From Clostridia bacterium (GTDB lineage: Bacteria > Bacillota > Peptococcia > DRI-13 > SM3-B62), in assembly GCA_018433675.1 (NCBI GenBank), contig JAHDQS010000006.1, positions 130,425-194,424 on the forward strand: DNA of 64,000 nt, read 5' to 3'. Both the position numbers and the translations under genes were made by a program. The notes under the pieces are model-generated. The model saw only the letters and a program-made list of their open reading frames with translations. It searched no databases and had not been told where the DNA came from. Within the stretch, counting starts at the first letter, position 1. Each line of letters starts with the position of its first letter. Positions 1 through 9,103 of the stretch are shown here, one piece after another.

Positions 1-258
1 CTGGACTAAAGAAGCAATAACCAAAATGAAGGCAATAGTCTGCAGATATTCGATTTCCAGGGGTATCAGTACAAACTGCTGAACGAACCAGGTAATCATC
101 CCGGCAAAGGTCAAGACAAAAGTAACGGCAAGGCCCATCCCCACTGCTGAAGAGACCTTTTTAGATACCCCCAAAAAGGGGCAAATGCCTAGAAACTGTG
201 ACAGCACAATATTATTAATCAAAACCGCGCTAATAACAATAATTGAAATGTCTCGCAT
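1..258 (-). CDS. rnfA: RnfA, Rnf complex membrane subunit (partial, 3' end outside window)
   Basis: First 86 codons of an integral membrane subunit of the Rnf complex, which couples reduced-ferredoxin oxidation by NAD+ to export of Na+ or H+ across the cytoplasmic membrane. The start (ATG at 258) reads MRDISIIVISAVLINNIVLS and continues with SQFLGICPFLGVSKK, the hallmark N-terminus of RnfA/RsxA with its conserved membrane Cys. Several hydrophobic segments follow. It lies 33 nt downstream of rnfE in the order C-D-G-E-A, so rnfB is expected just beyond position 1. A GGA-type ribosome site lies about 10 nt before the ATG. Identification is firm; only the C-terminal half is missing. Confidence 0.95.
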   Translation of the reverse strand, partial: MRDISIIVISAVLINNIVLSQFLGICPFLGVSKKVSSAVGMGLAVTFVLTFAGMITWFVQQFVLIPLEIEYLQTIAFILVIASLVQ

Positions 259-291
259 CGGCCATCTGTCCTTTCGTTAATTAATTACTCT

Positions 292-894
292 TTAATTTGA
301 CTGGGCTTTTTTCTGTTGCATTTTATTCAACAAGGCCAGGATACATCCCAAGGCTATGAAGCCACCGGGGGGAAGTATCATGACCAGCGCTGGATTGTCA
401 ATTAGTCCGATAATAGGAATCCCTAAAAACGTCCCAGCCCCCAGCACTTCCCTGACCGCACTTACAGTTACCAGCGCCAGTGTATAACCGAGGCCCATAC
501 CTAAGGCATCCATTACGGAGGGCACCAGACCGTTTTTACTGGCAAAGGCTTCAGCCCGACCGAGAATAATACAGTTCACAACAATCAAAGGAATGAAGAT
601 TCCCAGGCTTTCAAACAAGGCCGGGGCATAGGCATGCATAACCATTTCCGTGATAGTTACGAAGGAAGCTATCACAACAATAAAGCAGGGTATACGTATG
701 CTTTCGGGAATAATCCTTCTCAGTAAAGACACAACAACGTTTGAGGCCAAAAGCACGGCTGTAAAAGCCATCCCCATGCCGATCCCGTTTTCAACCGACG
801 TCGTGATTGCCAGCGCAGGACACATACCTAACATTAAGCGGAAAAGGGGATTTTCATTTATTATGCCTTTGCTGAATGTTTTCGCTAAGTTCAT
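292..894 (-). CDS. rnfE: RnfE, Rnf complex membrane subunit
   Basis: 200-aa polytopic subunit of the ferredoxin:NAD+ oxidoreductase; homologous to RnfA, with which it forms the central membrane pair carrying an intramembrane iron-sulfur centre in characterised complexes. The sequence shows the family signature at the N-terminus (NENPLFRLMLGMCPALAITT) with the conserved Cys, and about six membrane segments. Length equals that of typical RnfE (about 200 aa). It follows rnfG by 38 nt and precedes rnfA by 33 nt, so the genes are co-transcribed. The tail is lysine/glutamine rich (NKMQQKKAQSN), as is common for the cytosolic end. Confidence 0.96.
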   Translation of the reverse strand: MNLAKTFSKGIINENPLFRLMLGMCPALAITTSVENGIGMGMAFTAVLLASNVVVSLLRRIIPESIRIPCFIVVIASFVTITEMVMHAYAPALFESLGIFIPLIVVNCIILGRAEAFASKNGLVPSVMDALGMGLGYTLALVTVSAVREVLGAGTFLGIPIIGLIDNPALVMILPPGGFIALGCILALLNKMQQKKAQSN

Positions 895-932
895 TGTTTT
901 TTACCTCCCACAATATCAATCTAACACCGGGG

Positions 933-1523
933 TTAGAGAAAATTACTCACAAAATGCTCTCTGGCGGTATTCACACCTTCCACCACCGCTTTGGAGGTAA
1001 TAGTAGCAGCCGTGATTGCCATTACCTGATTATCTCCGACAGGTTCTTGCTTTACCAGTTCCAAGACACCTTCCGCACTTTTGTTTTGGAAACGCTCGCT
1101 AAAAAATTCTTCGCCGCATTTGGCACCTAAACCCGGAGTTTCTTTGTTGCTTAATACCTTGATCGCTGTAATTTCCTTTGTAGCTATATCAAAGGCTACC
1201 AGCATTTGTATTTCTCCGCCATACCCTTTCGGCTCGACCATATAAATAACACCGGCCGGGGTTCCTTTTTGGTAGGCAACATTCACTTCCCGCACAATTC
1301 CGTCCGCACCATCCGGTAGGTACTTAGCGCTTTCGTCCTTTATTTCCTCAGCTTGGGAATAAACCTCTTGAAACCCGCTGATTTTGTTTTCTTCCTCTTG
1401 GGCTAATATTACCGGTGCGGTGAGGGAATTCACATAGCCCAAGCCTAACCCGGCAATACCGGCTACAATAAGCAAAAACGCTCCTAATTTTAACACATCA
1501 CGCATGACTCTTCCCTCCTCCAA
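933..1523 (-). CDS. rnfG: RnfG, FMN-binding Rnf subunit
   Basis: 196-aa single-span membrane protein with an extracytoplasmic FMN_bind domain that transfers electrons inside the Rnf complex. One membrane segment lies at about residues 10-30 (GAFLLIVAGIAGLGLGYV). The FMN attachment loop near the C-terminus reads ITAATITSKAV; the family consensus is S(T)GATxT, so the glycine is an alanine here while the flavinylated Thr is kept. The start overlaps rnfD by 26 nt. An internal ATG at 1505 (MRDVLKLG) would cut the overlap to 8 nt and may be the real start. Covalent FMN is expected, which would need an ApbE flavin transferase encoded elsewhere. Confidence 0.94.
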   Translation of the reverse strand: MEEGRVMRDVLKLGAFLLIVAGIAGLGLGYVNSLTAPVILAQEEENKISGFQEVYSQAEEIKDESAKYLPDGADGIVREVNVAYQKGTPAGVIYMVEPKGYGGEIQMLVAFDIATKEITAIKVLSNKETPGLGAKCGEEFFSERFQNKSAEGVLELVKQEPVGDNQVMAITAATITSKAVVEGVNTAREHFVSNFL

Positions 1524-2463
1524 ACACCCGGTCTTTTGTATAACGGTCTATCAGAGGAGCTAAAGTATTCATCAACAATATTGAATAGCAGACTCCTTCC
1601 GGATACCCGCCTTTTAAACGAATCAAAACCGTAATCAATCCACAACCGATTCCAAAAACCACCCTCCCCTTCTTAGTCACAGGGGTAGTAACCCAGTCGG
1701 TGGCCATGAAGAAGGCCCCCAGCATCAAACCGCCGGCAAAAAGATGAAAGACGGGATAAGAAAGACCCTGTCCCTTTGTCATCCCCACCACCGCCGTAAT
1801 AGCAAAAACCGTGGCCAGATAGCCTGTAGGAATACGCCAATCAATATGCTTTTTATAAATGAGATATAAGGCTCCGAGCAGTAACGCCAAGGCGCTTGTC
1901 TCGCCGAGACACCCGGCAATATTTCCGATAAACATATCTGTAAGATTTGGCAGCTCACTTCCTAATGATTCTTTGATGATACCCAGAGGTGTTGCCGTGG
2001 AAACACCGTCGATGGGTGTAACCCAGCCTGTTGTTGCTACCGGCCAGGAGGCCAGCAAAAATGCCCTGCCGATCAAGGCCGGATTGAAGATATTATTTCC
2101 CAGTCCACCAAAAAGCTGCTTGCCGATAATGATTGCAACCGCAGCCCCTATCGCCGCTACCCATAAAGGTACCGTAGCAGGCAGCGTAAGTGCTAAAAGC
2201 AGTCCCGTAATGACAGCGCTGTAATCATTTACGGTTACCTCTCTCTTCATTAATTTCTGTGCTGCCATTTCACAAACAACGGCCGTTACAATACAAGTTA
2301 CGACCACCAAAACGGCAGAGATTCGAAAAAAGTACACCGAAGCTATAAAAGCAGGTATAAGTGCAATAATAACGTCCCGCATAGCCGCAGGTATGCTGTT
2401 CGAACTGTGTAAATGCGGTGACGGTGTTACGGTTAACAGATTGCCCTGATTGTTCATATCCAC
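1498..2463 (-). CDS. rnfD: RnfD, FMN-binding membrane subunit
   Basis: 321-aa integral membrane subunit of the Rnf pump, related to NqrB. It shows multiple membrane helices and the loop IDGVSTATPLGI, which holds the Thr that carries covalent FMN in RnfD/NqrB. It begins 9 nt after rnfC and overlaps rnfG, indicating translational coupling. The N-terminus (LLTVTPSPHLHSSNSIPAAM) is the typical cytosolic RnfD opening. Role and family are secure from the operon and motifs. Confidence 0.95.
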   Translation of the reverse strand: MDMNNQGNLLTVTPSPHLHSSNSIPAAMRDVIIALIPAFIASVYFFRISAVLVVVTCIVTAVVCEMAAQKLMKREVTVNDYSAVITGLLLALTLPATVPLWVAAIGAAVAIIIGKQLFGGLGNNIFNPALIGRAFLLASWPVATTGWVTPIDGVSTATPLGIIKESLGSELPNLTDMFIGNIAGCLGETSALALLLGALYLIYKKHIDWRIPTGYLATVFAITAVVGMTKGQGLSYPVFHLFAGGLMLGAFFMATDWVTTPVTKKGRVVFGIGCGLITVLIRLKGGYPEGVCYSILLMNTLAPLIDRYTKDRVFGGGKSHA

Positions 2464-2472
2464 ATTCCCCCG

Positions 2473-3804
2473 TTATTTATTCGCCTTAGCCCTGTTGATG
2501 GCTGTTATTTCTTGTTTCGCCCGGCGTATATACTGCAAAAGCGGTATCCTGGCAGGACATACGTATTCGCACGAACCACATTCTATGCAATTGAGAGCAT
2601 AGTTTTTCTCAGCTTCTTCCCACTGCTGGCGTTTTGCCAGTTTCATCAAAGTAGTCGGTTCAAGAAACTGCGGACAGCCGTCGACACACCTGGCACAGCG
2701 AACACAGTCACGTTCCTTGAATACTTCTTGTTCTTTCTTCTTGTACACCACTACACCGGAAGAACCTTTAATAACCGGAACACTATCCGTATAAACCGTT
2801 TTCCCCATCATCGGCCCACCGGCAATGATTTTTTCTATTTCTCCGGTATAACCGCCGCTCTGCTCGATCAAATCACTGAACAAGGTACCGACCCTCACTG
2901 AATAGTTTGCAGGCGACTTGACCCCATCACCGTTTAAGGTAAGGATTCTCTCAATCAACGGCTTGCCTTCTTCAATGGCCTCAGCCACAGCAACCGACGT
3001 ACCCACATTGCTGACTACGACTCCCACAGCAAGAGGTAACCCACCAACCGGAACCTCCCGACCCGTACAGGAATAAATCAACTGTTTTTCCGAACCCTGC
3101 GGATATTTTTCCGGCAAAGACATCACCTCGATACCCGGTACACCTGACGCGGCCTTTTCCATAACTTCAATCGCATCCGGTTTGTTATCTTCTATCCCGA
3201 TTACACCTTTGCTGCAATCGACAGACTTCATAATATATTGCAAACCGGCTACAACGCGTTCAGCTTTTTCCAGCATCAAGCGATGGTCGGAAGTGATATA
3301 CGGTTCACATTCAACCCCGTTTAACACAACAACTTCGGCTTTTTTCCCTTCAACCGGACTATACTTAACATGGGCAGGAAAAGTAGCCCCTCCCATACCT
3401 ACAATCCCGGCTTCAAAAACAATTTTGCGGATCTCTTCCGGGCTCAAATCCTGAGGATTAGAACGAGGTTTGATCGTCTTCTCCCATTCCTCCCGGCGAT
3501 CGTTCTCAATAACAATACAGGGAACAAAATTTCCGCCCGGGTGCTCCCTCGTCTCAATAGCCACTACCTTGCCACTCACGCTGGCGTGGACAGGAGCCGT
3601 AACAAAGCCTTTTCCTTCACCAATTTTCTGTCCCTTTTTCACTTCCTCACCAACCTGCACGATAGGTGAACAGGGAGCGCCTATATGTTGGGACAGAGGA
3701 ATATAGACTTTGTCCGGAATAACTGCGGTGACGATTCCCAGCCCTTGGGTCATATCCTTATAACCCGGCAGGTGAACGCCACCTTTAAAGGTCCCTTTCT
3801 TCAT
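2473..3804 (-). CDS. rnfC: RnfC, NADH-binding iron-sulfur subunit
   Basis: 443-aa cytosolic subunit that binds NAD(H)/FMN and two [4Fe-4S] clusters. The N-terminus MKKGTFKGGVHLPGYKDMT is typical RnfC. The NAD/FMN fold contains GMGGATFPAHVKYSP and NGVECEPYI, and two ferredoxin motifs sit near the C-terminus (CVRCARCVDGCPQ and CIECGSCEYVCPA). The open frame runs 26 codons further upstream, but the ATG at 3804 is preferred because a GGAAGAGGAG site precedes it at normal spacing and family proteins start here. First gene of the rnf operon. The C-terminal alanine-rich extension found in proteobacterial RnfC is absent, as in other Firmicutes. Confidence 0.95.
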   Translation of the reverse strand: MKKGTFKGGVHLPGYKDMTQGLGIVTAVIPDKVYIPLSQHIGAPCSPIVQVGEEVKKGQKIGEGKGFVTAPVHASVSGKVVAIETREHPGGNFVPCIVIENDRREEWEKTIKPRSNPQDLSPEEIRKIVFEAGIVGMGGATFPAHVKYSPVEGKKAEVVVLNGVECEPYITSDHRLMLEKAERVVAGLQYIMKSVDCSKGVIGIEDNKPDAIEVMEKAASGVPGIEVMSLPEKYPQGSEKQLIYSCTGREVPVGGLPLAVGVVVSNVGTSVAVAEAIEEGKPLIERILTLNGDGVKSPANYSVRVGTLFSDLIEQSGGYTGEIEKIIAGGPMMGKTVYTDSVPVIKGSSGVVVYKKKEQEVFKERDCVRCARCVDGCPQFLEPTTLMKLAKRQQWEEAEKNYALNCIECGSCEYVCPARIPLLQYIRRAKQEITAINRAKANK

Positions 3805-3907
3805 GAACTTTTTCACTCCTCTTCCAATGTTGAATATATCACTTCTTACAAATATTTTGTCTCCTTTATCAGCACCTTCCACTTATTCATATACTATTTT
3901 AACCACC

Positions 3908-3937
3908 ATAATACCATTAACAATAATTGTACAACAA
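3908..3937 (-). promoter_or_regulatory. Candidate sigma-70-type promoter of the rnf operon
   Basis: On the minus strand TTGTTG (3932-3937) and TATTAT (3908-3913) are separated by 18 nt, about 100 nt before the rnfC start. It is the best match in the gap between the PBP gene and rnfC, which lacks a clear terminator, so read-through from upstream is also possible. Confidence 0.35.
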
Positions 3938-3998
3938 TTTACCCGCTTTTTCGATACCTATTTTACTTAAATACACACATTTTACTTTACTTAACACC

Positions 3999-5732
3999 CT
4001 ATTCCTCTGCTAGTTCAAATATCCCCTCCGCTATTTCTCTGAAGACCGGCGCGGCCGAAGACCCTCCCTGCAGACCGCTTCTCTCGCCGCTGGTATTCTC
4101 CTCAATCATCACGGCGATGGCGAACTTTGGCTTTTCAACAGGTGTGTAGCCGGCAAACCAAGCAATTACCCGCCCTTCATCATTAACCTGAGCGGTACCG
4201 GTTTTGCCGGCTGTTCCTTTCCCCTGCACCCAGGCCTGTCGGCCCGAACCTGATAACACAGCCTTTGCCAGGGCCTTCTGAAGCAGCGCAGATGTATCCT
4301 CCGACATGACTTGAACCGAAGGTGTCGGAGAATCTTCAAAGACAACCTCTCCCTGGTAATTACGAATAGAAGAAACCAGACGGCAGGGACAATACCAGCC
4401 GTTTCGGGCAATAGTGGCATAAAGATTGGCCACCTGTAAGGGACTGACCAGTACCCCTTGCTGCCCTATTGAAGTATTCCCCAAAAGGGCAGGTGGTGAA
4501 GACGAAGTTAAATTGACTGCAAAACCCAGCTTTGCCGCGTATTCCCTTAGCTTATCATTCCCCAATCTCTGTCCCAGTTGTATAAAAGTCGTATTGCATG
4601 ATTTCGTGATAGCCTCAATAAGATTAATATCGCCGTGCTTTTGCAAACACTTGATCTCGGTCCCGTCAGAAAAGACATAACTACCCTCGCAAGTAAACAC
4701 CTCATCAGGATCAACAAGCTTCTCCTCCAAAACACCTGTCGCTACGACCATTTTGAAGACCGAACCCGGGTAAAAAGCGACCCTTTGTGTCCGATCGATC
4801 AACTCATCGTAACCGTCAATAAATTTTTCTACCTCGTTTTGATCAAAATTCGGTCGGCTGGCGGCCGCTAAAATATCGCCGGAAGCCACATCGACGATAA
4901 CCACCGCCCCACGTGCGATTTTCTCATCCATGACCTTTTCCACAATCTCTTGATAACGCCTGTCAAGTGTAAGTATTAAATGATTACGCCAAGAGTCCGA
5001 GGATATTTCCTGAATTTTGTACCCTAACCCTTCTATGATTTTCCCGCCGGCATCAGAGATAGCCAGAATTGATTTTTCGGCCTTCGTTCCTCTTAAGGCC
5101 TGCTCATATTTCTTTTCCAGTCCGGCAACTCCTATTTTATCATTAATCCTATAAGAAGTAGGCAAATCCGCATTAGTGTCTCTCGTCTTTTTCTGTTCTT
5201 TCAACTCATCCCACTGTTCATCATCAATACCGTTCAAATGCCCGATAAGGTGTCTGGCCACCGAGTCCGGGCCATATCTGTTTTTAATGGGTATTACCTC
5301 AATCCCGCTAATTTCCTGGTTTTCAAGCGTCAGTACATCCGCGGCCTCAAGATTGACTTTTAGAAAAAAAGGTGTCCTTTTGCCAAGAGCCTCCCGGTTT
5401 CTCTCAATCTGTTTCACCGTGTATTCATGCGCCAGGCCAATCCGATCCTCCAATAGCTTTGCAGTATCTTCCACGTTCCTGATGCTTCCGGGGAAGACCA
5501 CCAATGCCGGTCTTACACCACTATCCGTGAGCGAGAAAAAATTACGGTCCAGTATTTCACCCCGGCAATAATCTTCTCCGGCTATGATTTGCGTACGAAA
5601 CTTAATGGCCTTTTCGGCCAAAGCCGCTCCGGAGTTATCACCGTTGTACAACTGAAGATAACCCGTTCTTAATACGACCGCCCACATAAGAAGCCCTGAA
5701 ATACACAATAAGATGTTAATCCTTTTACCCAT
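3999..5732 (-). CDS. Penicillin-binding protein 2 / FtsI-SpoVD-type D,D-transpeptidase
   Basis: 577-aa class B penicillin-binding protein that cross-links peptidoglycan outside the membrane. An N-terminal signal anchor (about residues 5-25) is followed by a PBP dimerisation domain and a transpeptidase domain. All three catalytic boxes are present: S324-V-F-K327, S378-C-N380 and K510-T-G512. The start ATG has a GGGAGG site. It belongs to a run of wall-related genes (mltG, vanW) and probably ends the cluster that begins near mltG. There is no PASTA domain, so it is closer to FtsI/PBP2 types than to full-length SpoVD. Whether it serves division, elongation or sporulation cannot be told from sequence. 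Confidence 0.88.
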   Translation of the reverse strand: MGKRINILLCISGLLMWAVVLRTGYLQLYNGDNSGAALAEKAIKFRTQIIAGEDYCRGEILDRNFFSLTDSGVRPALVVFPGSIRNVEDTAKLLEDRIGLAHEYTVKQIERNREALGKRTPFFLKVNLEAADVLTLENQEISGIEVIPIKNRYGPDSVARHLIGHLNGIDDEQWDELKEQKKTRDTNADLPTSYRINDKIGVAGLEKKYEQALRGTKAEKSILAISDAGGKIIEGLGYKIQEISSDSWRNHLILTLDRRYQEIVEKVMDEKIARGAVVIVDVASGDILAAASRPNFDQNEVEKFIDGYDELIDRTQRVAFYPGSVFKMVVATGVLEEKLVDPDEVFTCEGSYVFSDGTEIKCLQKHGDINLIEAITKSCNTTFIQLGQRLGNDKLREYAAKLGFAVNLTSSSPPALLGNTSIGQQGVLVSPLQVANLYATIARNGWYCPCRLVSSIRNYQGEVVFEDSPTPSVQVMSEDTSALLQKALAKAVLSGSGRQAWVQGKGTAGKTGTAQVNDEGRVIAWFAGYTPVEKPKFAIAVMIEENTSGERSGLQGGSSAAPVFREIAEGIFELAEE

Positions 5733-5792
5733 CAGAAAAAGAACCTCCCGCTTCTATCCTCGCCGAAAAGTTCCTGTTTTAATCACATGTTT

Positions 5793-6065
5793 TTAATCAC
5801 CTGTTTGCCCTGTCAAATACTCAATAGCAAAAGGCATCTCCGCCAGTATTTTCATGACTTCCTGCCTTGTATCCGGGGTAACACGTACCATCACCAAGCC
5901 CTCCTGAGGATCAAGGGTCGACACCACCCCAAGATTATCATATCCCTCAATGATCCTATTCAAAAAATTGATGTCTTTTTTCGGTATTCTCAGAAGGATC
6001 CTGTTTTCCAACTCTCTCATCTTTTCCAACCCCATCATCCTTTGGCCCGCCGAATCAAATCCCAT
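5793..6065 (-). CDS. DUF4911 domain protein
   Basis: Small cytosolic protein of up to 90 aa resembling the DUF4911 family, found beside U32 peptidase genes in Clostridia. No catalytic motif is visible; the fold looks like a short alpha/beta domain (ILLRIPKKDINFLNRII, VVSTLDPQEGLVMVRV). It overlaps the end of the U32 gene by 31 nt if translated from 6065. A downstream ATG at 6038 (MMGLEKMRELEN) would give a 4-nt overlap typical of coupled genes, so the start is uncertain. Conserved linkage suggests an accessory role in the same tRNA or wall pathway, but that is inference. Confidence 0.7.
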   Translation of the reverse strand: MGFDSAGQRMMGLEKMRELENRILLRIPKKDINFLNRIIEGYDNLGVVSTLDPQEGLVMVRVTPDTRQEVMKILAEMPFAIEYLTGQTGD

Positions 6066-7255
6066 TTGCTCACCGGCTTATCCACCGGCATCCTCACGAC
6101 CTGTTGCGGATGCGGCGCTATTTCTATACATTCCCCTTCCTCATCCTGCAGCTCCGTCAAGGACTGGGAGAACACATCCAACGAAGGCCCGAAAAACTCC
6201 AGCACATCACCAACCCCGAAATTATTACGCTGTTCAACCGTAGCCCAGCCTGTCTCTTTATCATAATCTAAGACCAGACCGACAAAATCATAGTCCCTCA
6301 GGTAAGAGGACGTCCCGTAATTATGGTCTTTTTCATCCGGCTTGCCGAACAAAAAGCCGGTGGTGTAATCACGATGACTGACCTTAGTTATTTCCTCATC
6401 CCACGCAGGGTCAAAGGAATAGTTTTGCGGATCACGGTAATACTCATCCAGCGCCCTGCGGTACGCATTAACGACAGTCGCCACATAGTGGATGCTCTTC
6501 ATGCGTCCTTCAATTTTCAAGCTGCTGACTCCGGCCTCGAGCAAAGCCGGCAGATGGTGTATCAAACACAAATCTTGAGAATTAAAGACATAGGACCCCA
6601 ATGCATCCTCCTCAAGAGGATAATATATGCCGGGCCTCTTTTCTTCAACGAGGGCATATTTCCAGCGGCAGGGCTGAGCACACTCACCCTTGTTGGCATC
6701 CCTGCCGGCCATGTAATTGCTCAAAAGACAGCGTCCCGAATAGGAAATACACATGGCACCATGGACAAAAACCTCCAGGTCAATACCGACATGCTTTCTG
6801 ATTTCCATAATTTCTTGCAAAGACAACTCCCTGGCCAAAACCAGCCGTTTCATGCCATGGTTTTCCCAAAACTTTGCCCCGGCCCAGTTGACCGTATTAG
6901 CCTGGGTACTGAGATGAAGATCGAGGTTTACTCCCGTATCCCGCACGATCTGCCATACACCCGGGTCGGAAATAATGAGACCGTCGATTCCGGTCTTCTC
7001 CAGTTCTTTTAAGTATTCCGGCAGCATCCTGATATCATCATTATGGGGGAAAATATTAACCGTCACATACACCTTGGCCCGGTGTTCATGGGCAAATCTT
7101 ACGCCCTCCGCAATCTCCTCCAGGCTGAAATTATCGGCGAAGGCTCTCAAGCCAAAGAGCTTTCCTCCCAGGTAAACGGCATCCGCACCGTAATGCACGG
7201 CTATTTTTAACTTCTCCAAATTTCCCGCGGGAGCAAGAAGTTCAACTTTCTTCAT
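6035..7255 (-). CDS. trhP: U32 family protein, tRNA hydroxylation protein TrhP-like
   Basis: 406-aa TIM-barrel-like U32 family protein. Despite the peptidase name, characterised relatives (B. subtilis YrrN/YrrO, E. coli TrhP) take part in prephenate-dependent 5-hydroxylation of U34 in tRNA. The iron-sulfur cysteine set is visible: C169, C176, C192 and C196 (C-x6-C-x15-C-x3-C). The N-terminus VELLAPAGNLEKLKIAVHYG is the family signature. It starts 6 nt after trmR, giving the B. subtilis yrrL-M-N/O order mltG-trmR-trhP. B. subtilis has two adjacent U32 genes; here only one is seen, similar in length to YrrO. Function by synteny is likely; a true protease role is less likely. Confidence 0.85.
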   Translation of the reverse strand: MKKVELLAPAGNLEKLKIAVHYGADAVYLGGKLFGLRAFADNFSLEEIAEGVRFAHEHRAKVYVTVNIFPHNDDIRMLPEYLKELEKTGIDGLIISDPGVWQIVRDTGVNLDLHLSTQANTVNWAGAKFWENHGMKRLVLARELSLQEIMEIRKHVGIDLEVFVHGAMCISYSGRCLLSNYMAGRDANKGECAQPCRWKYALVEEKRPGIYYPLEEDALGSYVFNSQDLCLIHHLPALLEAGVSSLKIEGRMKSIHYVATVVNAYRRALDEYYRDPQNYSFDPAWDEEITKVSHRDYTTGFLFGKPDEKDHNYGTSSYLRDYDFVGLVLDYDKETGWATVEQRNNFGVGDVLEFFGPSLDVFSQSLTELQDEEGECIEIAPHPQQVVRMPVDKPVSKWDLIRRAKG

Positions 7256-7261
7256 GATAAT

Positions 7262-7954
7262 CTATCTCCTTACACTGACCGCCAGCCCGTCACCCAAAGG
7301 GATTACAGAAGTAATCAAATCAGGGTGGGCCTTCAGGGTATCCAGCAGTTCCTTCATGCGAACAACCATGGTCTTTTTTCTCCGTTCGGGCCAGCTCATA
7401 TCAATTACCCAACCGTTCAAAAAGATGTTGTCAATGAGCAAAACCCCACCCCTCTCCAGCAACGGCCACAGCCGGGCAAAAAATTCAGGATACTGCCCCT
7501 TGGCCGCATCCATAAATATCAAGTCAAAGCTTCCACCAAGTTCGGGAAGTATCTCATTGGCATCGCCGTGCAACGCCGTAATCAGGTCACTGACCCCGGC
7601 CTCACAAAAATTCCTACAGGCCCTCACATGCCTGTCCTGATCTATTTCAATCGTCGTAAGGTGTCCCCCGCTGTCCCGGAAAGCTTCTGCCAGCAGAATT
7701 GCCGAATACCCAATCCCTGTTCCGATTTCCAGTATCCTGCATGCCCCTCTGGCCTTGACCATCACCTGCAAGAACTGTCCCACCTCAGGCTCAACTAAAG
7801 GGATATATTCATCTTGACACTCTTTTTCAAGCTGCTGTAAAAACTCTGTTCTTTCCGGCAATAGGTTTCTAATAAATCCTACAACCTTTTCAGGTACCAT
7901 TTCAACCATCAACGCCACAACCTTTTTAGCCTTCTCACAAAAAGCTTGTCTCAA
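7262..7954 (-). CDS. trmR: O-methyltransferase, TrmR (YrrM)-like tRNA 5-hydroxyuridine methyltransferase
   Basis: Class I SAM methyltransferase (family 3), up to 230 aa. Motif I is ILEIGTGIGYSAI, an acidic loop follows (TTIEIDQD), and FDLIFMDAAKGQYPE plus LIDNIFLNG carry the metal/acceptor residues of this family. The B. subtilis orthologue methylates 5-hydroxyuridine at tRNA position 34, the step after TrhP, which is encoded next door. The longest frame begins with a TTG whose T belongs to the mltG stop (4-nt overlap). Internal ATGs at 7909 and 7900 would give lengths closer to the 217-aa YrrM, so the start is open. Confidence 0.88.
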   Translation of the reverse strand: MRQAFCEKAKKVVALMVEMVPEKVVGFIRNLLPERTEFLQQLEKECQDEYIPLVEPEVGQFLQVMVKARGACRILEIGTGIGYSAILLAEAFRDSGGHLTTIEIDQDRHVRACRNFCEAGVSDLITALHGDANEILPELGGSFDLIFMDAAKGQYPEFFARLWPLLERGGVLLIDNIFLNGWVIDMSWPERRKKTMVVRMKELLDTLKAHPDLITSVIPLGDGLAVSVRR

Positions 7955-8997
7955 TACCCTAGTAAGTTCTTGTTTTTCACATGCTCGGAAAACGTTGCGG
8001 CAAAAACGTGTTCCCCGCTGTTATCCTTTCTGGCCACGAAGTAAAAGTAATCGGTATCCGCCGGCTCAAACACAGCCCTCAATGAAGCTTCTCCCGGACT
8101 GCCGATGGGTCCGGGCGGCAATCCCTTGTTGCGATAAGTATTATATGGAGAATCTATCTCCAAATCCGCGTACAAAACACGCCCCTTGCGTTCGTCAAAA
8201 AGGTACTGGATCGTGGCATCCGAATCCAGCTTCATCCCAATATCCAGACGGTTCAAGAAAACCGAAGCCACCAACGGCCTTTCCCTATCAAGCAAGGACT
8301 CGCACTCTATGATCGAGGCCAGTGTCACGGCATCATGCACACTTAACCCAGAATTTTCCGGGCTCACCTTTTTGTAGACCTCATCAAAACGCTTCAGCAT
8401 CACATCTAAAACTTTTTCTACTTCCATGTCCTTAGCTATAATGTATGTATCCGGAAACAAATATCCCTCCAGACGCCTTTCGTCCCGCGGCAAGTCCTGC
8501 AAAAACGGATAGTCGAACTCTCCGTTTTTTACCGCATCCCAAAATTCTTCCTCTTTGGCAATCCCTTTATCGGCAAAAACCCGCGCTATTTGGCGCAAAT
8601 GGTATCCTTCGGGAATAGTGAAGGTTTCTGTTGCGACCCGTCCCTCAATGAGGAGATCGATGATTTCCCGACTGCTTTGTGACGGAGTGAATATGTATTG
8701 GCCTGCTTTAAACTGATTGATTTTGCCGGTTATACGTGCATAAAGCAAAAAAGAGCGCTGATTCTTAATCAAATTTTCGCTCGCAAGATTGGCGGCTATC
8801 TCTCCCGGGGTCGAGCCGTATTCCACCACAAAAGAATGTTCCTCAATATCCCCTGCATCCACAGGACCTAACTGGCTATAAAATACCGCTCTACTCAGCA
8901 CCGCAACCACCAGCAAGATAACCAGTAACGACCCAACCAGCAGCTTGGCCTTGCTTCGTTTCCTGCCTGTATTCTTTGACAAGATTGTCTTCATCAC
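7951..8997 (-). CDS. mltG: MltG, endolytic peptidoglycan transglycosylase
   Basis: 348-aa YceG-like protein that cuts nascent glycan strands at the outer membrane face. A basic N-terminus is followed by one membrane helix (about residues 17-38). The catalytic region LASIIECESLLDRERP holds E231, equivalent to E. coli MltG E218; the usual IIEKE is IIECE here. SVFLNRL and SDATIQYL, conserved around the active site, are present. It is the first gene of the mltG-trmR-trhP-DUF4911 string, with a 4-nt overlap to trmR. Confidence 0.93.
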   Translation of the reverse strand: MMKTILSKNTGRKRSKAKLLVGSLLVILLVVAVLSRAVFYSQLGPVDAGDIEEHSFVVEYGSTPGEIAANLASENLIKNQRSFLLYARITGKINQFKAGQYIFTPSQSSREIIDLLIEGRVATETFTIPEGYHLRQIARVFADKGIAKEEEFWDAVKNGEFDYPFLQDLPRDERRLEGYLFPDTYIIAKDMEVEKVLDVMLKRFDEVYKKVSPENSGLSVHDAVTLASIIECESLLDRERPLVASVFLNRLDIGMKLDSDATIQYLFDERKGRVLYADLEIDSPYNTYRNKGLPPGPIGSPGEASLRAVFEPADTDYFYFVARKDNSGEHVFAATFSEHVKNKNLLGY

Positions 8998-9103
8998 CTT
9001 ATCTCCCTATATTGCATGATATCTCTTTGACAGCAATTCACTAATGTTACAGGTCATATTATACTACAAAGCATCATCACCGGACAACCACAGGCCTAAA
9101 AAC

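Noticed and set aside
650-3706. Plus-strand open frames opposite the rnf genes
   Set aside because: They lie entirely inside well-identified minus-strand genes, lack ribosome sites and have no recognisable protein features.
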